Shown here piece after piece: positions 7,444-9,561 of a stretch of 9,561 nucleotides of DNA; position 1 is the stretch's first letter, and every line of letters begins with the position of its first letter. The position numbers and the translations under genes were made by a program. The DNA is from Desulfuromonas sp. (GTDB lineage: Bacteria; Desulfobacterota; Desulfuromonadia; Desulfuromonadales; SZUA-401): positions 1-9,561 of the forward strand of contig PKUI01000132.1 of NCBI GenBank assembly GCA_002869605.1, given 5' to 3'. The notes under the pieces were generated by a model. It did not search any database. It was given only the letters and a program-made list of their open reading frames with translations, and was not told the origin of the DNA.

Positions 7444-7782
7444 TTACTCTTCGAGTGGTTGCGCGTCGCTGCGAAACTCTTTCGGGACCTCGTCGAGCGA
7501 GTCGGCAAACTGCAACGTGCCACTCGCATCCGCATAAACATAGCGTTGTGGTGGCTGGACGGTCGCGGGGGCTGTCACCGCCTGTTCAATCGATTGCTCA
7601 ACGCTCTGCGGTTCCGCGGGGGGGGCGAGGCCGAGCAGGCGGGAGCGGAAGTCGAGGTAGAAGGTCCGTACGCTGCCGATCAACGGCCCCTCGAAGGGGG
7701 TTTGCACCAGCAGTTGGTCGATGCCTCCTAAGATCAGAATAAAGACGAGGCCCCAAAACAGGGCGCGAATCATTTTTTTCAT
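7444..7782 (-). CDS. Small membrane-anchored DUF4124-like protein
   Basis: A 112-residue protein with a basic start (MKKMIR) and one hydrophobic helix (about 7-27), followed by a linker rich in Pro, Gln, Ala and Val (about 53-79) and a short C-terminal module, YVYADASGTLQFADSLDEVP (81-100). That module resembles the DUF4124 pattern of an aromatic-rich beta hairpin (Y-x-W/Y-x-D-x-x-G-x-x-x-F/Y-x-D). The family has no established biochemical function that I know of. The tail is acidic. The protein is probably anchored in the inner membrane and faces the periplasm. The ATG at 7782 comes seven bases after the stop of the cation efflux gene, so the two are probably cotranscribed, although only a weak GGTG stands as ribosome site. 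The DUF4124 assignment is moderately sure; the role is unknown. Confidence 0.75.
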   Translation of the reverse strand: MKKMIRALFWGLVFILILGGIDQLLVQTPFEGPLIGSVRTFYLDFRSRLLGLAPPAEPQSVEQSIEQAVTAPATVQPPQRYVYADASGTLQFADSLDEVPKEFRSDAQPLEE

Positions 7783-7789
7783 GGCACCA

Positions 7790-8770
7790 TCAGTGAGAAT
7801 GAGAATGGTTCTTGCGGGGTTTGTGCCTCAGTTGCTGTATCACCGGCCCGGTGATACAGCGGGAACATTCGCCCTGCAGGGTGGTTTGGGTAATGTGAAA
7901 GTCATGTTCAAGCATCCGTTCGAGTTCGCCGATCACCTCTCCTTGACGCAGGCGGTATTCCGGGACCAAGTCGACGTGTGCAGAGAGCACCGAGATGTGC
8001 GAACAGATGGCCCAGATATGCAGGTGGTGAATGTCGTTGACCCCTTCCACTCTGCGCATCTTTTCCACTACGATATCCACGTCGATGCCAACCGGGGTCC
8101 CTTCGAGCAGGATATGCCCTGCTTCCCTCAACAGCCGCACCGAACCCCAGCCGATAATCAGGGAGATGATTCCCGAAAGCAGGGCGTCGATCATGTACCA
8201 TTCGGTATAGAGCATGATCAGGCCGCCGACGATCACCGCGACGGAAGCGATCGCGTCGCCGAGGACGTGCAGGAAGGCACTGCGCACGTTGAGGTCGTCG
8301 TGTGCGTGCCCATGCAGCTTGTTGGCAGCGACCAGATTCATCACCAGACCGATGATCGCGATGACGAACATCTCCTTGCTCTTGACCGCCTCGGGGGACT
8401 GGATGCGTATCCAGGCCTCGTGCAGGATGCCGACGGCGATGATGATCAAGGTGCCGCCGTTGATCAGCGAGGCAAAGACCTCGGCTCGGTGCCAGCCGTA
8501 GGTGCGCCGATCGGAGGCTGGACGCTTGGCGAGGTAGATGGCGGTCAGTGACAGTAGCAGCGCGAAAAGGTCCATGAAGACGTGCGCAGCATCGGAGAGC
8601 AGGGCAAGGGAATTGGTCCAGAGCCCGCCGAAGACCTCGGCCAGCAGGGTGACACTGGTGAGGATAATCGCCAGGCGGAAGCCGCGAGTGATGCTCTGAT
8701 CGAGGTCGTCGTGATGATGCGCGTGGCCGTGATCGTGGTCGTGTGCGTGGCTGTGGTCGCTTTGGGACAT
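7790..8770 (-). CDS. Cation diffusion facilitator, ZitB/CzcD-like zinc exporter
   Basis: Inner-membrane proton-coupled metal exporter of 326 residues, typical length for the family. The N-terminus is a histidine/aspartate-rich metal-binding stretch (6-23). Six helices are expected. The zinc site residues are visible: H63 and D67 in SDAAHVFMD on helix 2, and H168 and D172 in HVLGD on helix 5. This HD-HD set is that of zinc-selecting members rather than the DD-DD set of iron/manganese members. A further His loop, HGHAHDD, is at 153-159 between helices 4 and 5. The C-terminal cytoplasmic domain contains HHLHIW, a CSRC pair near residue 303 and a histidine-rich tail (HSHSH). The ATG at 8770 is preceded by GGAG about nine bases away. 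It heads the minus-strand run and has a good promoter. Zinc is likely; cadmium or cobalt may also be carried. Confidence 0.95.
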   Translation of the reverse strand: MSQSDHSHAHDHDHGHAHHHDDLDQSITRGFRLAIILTSVTLLAEVFGGLWTNSLALLSDAAHVFMDLFALLLSLTAIYLAKRPASDRRTYGWHRAEVFASLINGGTLIIIAVGILHEAWIRIQSPEAVKSKEMFVIAIIGLVMNLVAANKLHGHAHDDLNVRSAFLHVLGDAIASVAVIVGGLIMLYTEWYMIDALLSGIISLIIGWGSVRLLREAGHILLEGTPVGIDVDIVVEKMRRVEGVNDIHHLHIWAICSHISVLSAHVDLVPEYRLRQGEVIGELERMLEHDFHITQTTLQGECSRCITGPVIQQLRHKPRKNHSHSH

Positions 8771-8797
8771 GCTGTCTGCTCCAAACTAGATTTGTTC

Positions 8798-8826
8798 ATT
8801 GTAGGCGTCCTCGTGGCGTAACGCAA
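8798..8826 (-). promoter_or_regulatory. Sigma70-type promoter of the cation efflux gene
   Basis: The minus strand carries TTGCGT (8826-8821), a 17-base spacer and TACAAT (8803-8798). The -10 box matches 5 of 6 consensus positions and the -35 box 3 of 6. Transcription would begin near 8791, about 20 bases before the ATG at 8770. I see no recognisable zinc-regulator operator, though the region is short. Confidence 0.6.
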
Positions 8827-8867
8827 CCGGCGAGGCGATTAGGTCAGATTAACGCTGAGGGCGGGGA

Positions 8868-8896
8868 TTTGTTTTTCAACGCCGCTGTGCTAACCT
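8868..8896 (+). promoter_or_regulatory. Candidate promoter of the thioredoxin reductase gene
   Basis: TTTGTT (8868-8873), a 17-base spacer and TAACCT (8891-8896) preceded by TGC (8888-8890), which is the extended -10 arrangement. The boxes themselves are weak matches, so the extended element carries the call. The start point would be near 8903, about 30 bases before the ATG. Confidence 0.4.
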
Positions 8897-8932
8897 CTTC
8901 ACGCTCGAAAACTAGATGCGGAGGATACACCG

Positions 8933-9561
8933 ATGTCGGACAATCTGTATGATGTGATTATTATTGGCGGCGGGCCGGCAGGAATGACCGCGGGCCTTTA
9001 TGCCTCGCGCGCTGCGCTCAAGACCCTGCTGGTCGAAAAGATGATCATGGGGGGACAGATGATGACCACCACCAAGGTGGAAAACTGGCCCGGTTATCCG
9101 GGTGGAATCGATGGCCCCGAACTGATGATGCGCTTCCAGGAGCATTGCGTTGAGTTTGGGCTCGAAACCACCACCGGGACGGTCGAAAAGATCGAGGACC
9201 TAGGTGAGCAGAAGCGCCTGCTGATCGACGGCACAGAGTACCTGTGTAAGACGGTGATCATCGCCACCGGGGCCAACCCGCGCAAGCTTGGCGTTGAGGG
9301 TGAAGCGTCCCTGGTCGGGCGGGGTGTCTCCTACTGCGCCACCTGTGATGGCGCGTTCTTTCGCAATGTGCCGATCGCGGTGATCGGAGGCGGAGATACT
9401 GCCGCGGAAGAGGCGCTGTTTCTGACGCGCTTTGCGAGCAAGGTCTACATGGTGCATCGGCGCGACGAACTGCGTGCCACCAAGATCCTGCAGACCCGTG
9501 TGTTCGAAAACGAAAAGATCGAGATGGTGTGGGATTCGGTGGTGACCGGTCTCGCCTCGGA
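8933..9561 (+). CDS. trxB: Thioredoxin reductase (N-terminal 209 residues; continues past the window)
   Basis: Flavoenzyme that passes electrons from NADPH through FAD and an active-site disulfide to thioredoxin in the cytoplasm. Visible are the FAD-binding GGGPAG (12-17), GGQM (40-43) and ENWPGYPGGIDG (50-61) motifs, ATGA (111-114), the redox pair C135-A-T-C138, the NADPH-binding GGGDTAAEEA (152-161) and HRRDELRA (175-182), whose arginines indicate NADPH rather than NADH. Family members are about 310 residues, so roughly a third lies beyond the window. The frame is open to the last base. The ATG at 8933 is preceded by GGAGGA with eight bases spacing. It is divergent from the cation efflux gene, and only the intergenic region is shared. 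Confidence 0.97.
   Translation, partial: MSDNLYDVIIIGGGPAGMTAGLYASRAALKTLLVEKMIMGGQMMTTTKVENWPGYPGGIDGPELMMRFQEHCVEFGLETTTGTVEKIEDLGEQKRLLIDGTEYLCKTVIIATGANPRKLGVEGEASLVGRGVSYCATCDGAFFRNVPIAVIGGGDTAAEEALFLTRFASKVYMVHRRDELRATKILQTRVFENEKIEMVWDSVVTGLAS

Noticed and set aside
7510..7530. TGGCAC followed by TTGC on the minus strand inside the DUF4124-like gene
   Set aside because: The two boxes are only one base apart instead of five, so this cannot be a sigma54 promoter.
8783..8917. Nine-base direct repeat AAACTAGAT at 8783-8791 and 8909-8917 in the divergent region
   Set aside because: It is short, not palindromic at full length, and placed between the ribosome site and promoter of each gene without a matching known operator; probably chance.
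1..9561. Mobile elements, CRISPR arrays, tRNA or rRNA genes
   Set aside because: No transposase or integrase frame, no regularly spaced repeats, and no recognisable tRNA or rRNA sequence; coding density and strand bias look like an ordinary chromosome.

Overview
The window looks like a chromosomal segment of a GC-rich Gram-negative bacterium. The gene styles (PAS-rich histidine kinase, NtrC-family regulator, CZB-containing chemoreceptor) would fit the Desulfuromonadota/Geobacter-like deltaproteobacteria. That placement is an impression from protein style and is not proven by any marker gene here.

Layout: eight genes lie on the minus strand and one lies on the plus strand at the right edge. 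Right to left, a divergent intergenic region (8771-8932) separates a thioredoxin reductase gene (plus strand, cut by the window end) from a zinc-type cation diffusion facilitator. Seven bases after the transporter comes a small DUF4124-like membrane protein. After a 65-base gap follows a tight three-gene cassette: a membrane-anchored substrate-binding sensor (6482-7378), a PAS-PAS histidine kinase (4194-6485) and an NtrC-family sigma54 activator (2782-4197). Both junctions in the cassette are four-base GTGA stop/start overlaps.

The most striking part is the 197 bases after the regulator gene. They carry three ATAACC-N2-GGTTAT palindromes (2737-2785, one with a single mismatch) and, about 75 bases further on, a perfect-core sigma54 promoter (TGGCAC-N5-TTGC, 2645-2659). 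A strong Shine-Dalgarno and two small genes follow: a 103-residue three-helix membrane protein and a 117-residue protein that appears to be a receiver-fold domain lacking all phosphorylation residues. After a further 113 bases comes a methyl-accepting chemotaxis protein with two tandem zinc-binding (CZB) modules between its transmembrane helices; its C-terminus is cut by the window start.

Working model (inference): an external ligand is bound by the anchored substrate-binding protein and read by the kinase. The kinase phosphorylates the NtrC-type regulator, which binds the palindromes and activates the sigma54 promoter. This would switch on the small membrane protein, the pseudo-receiver and possibly the chemoreceptor. 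A whole signal-to-output circuit would then be contained in about 7.4 kb. The zinc exporter upstream and the zinc-type chemoreceptor downstream hint at a metal or redox theme, but that link is weak.
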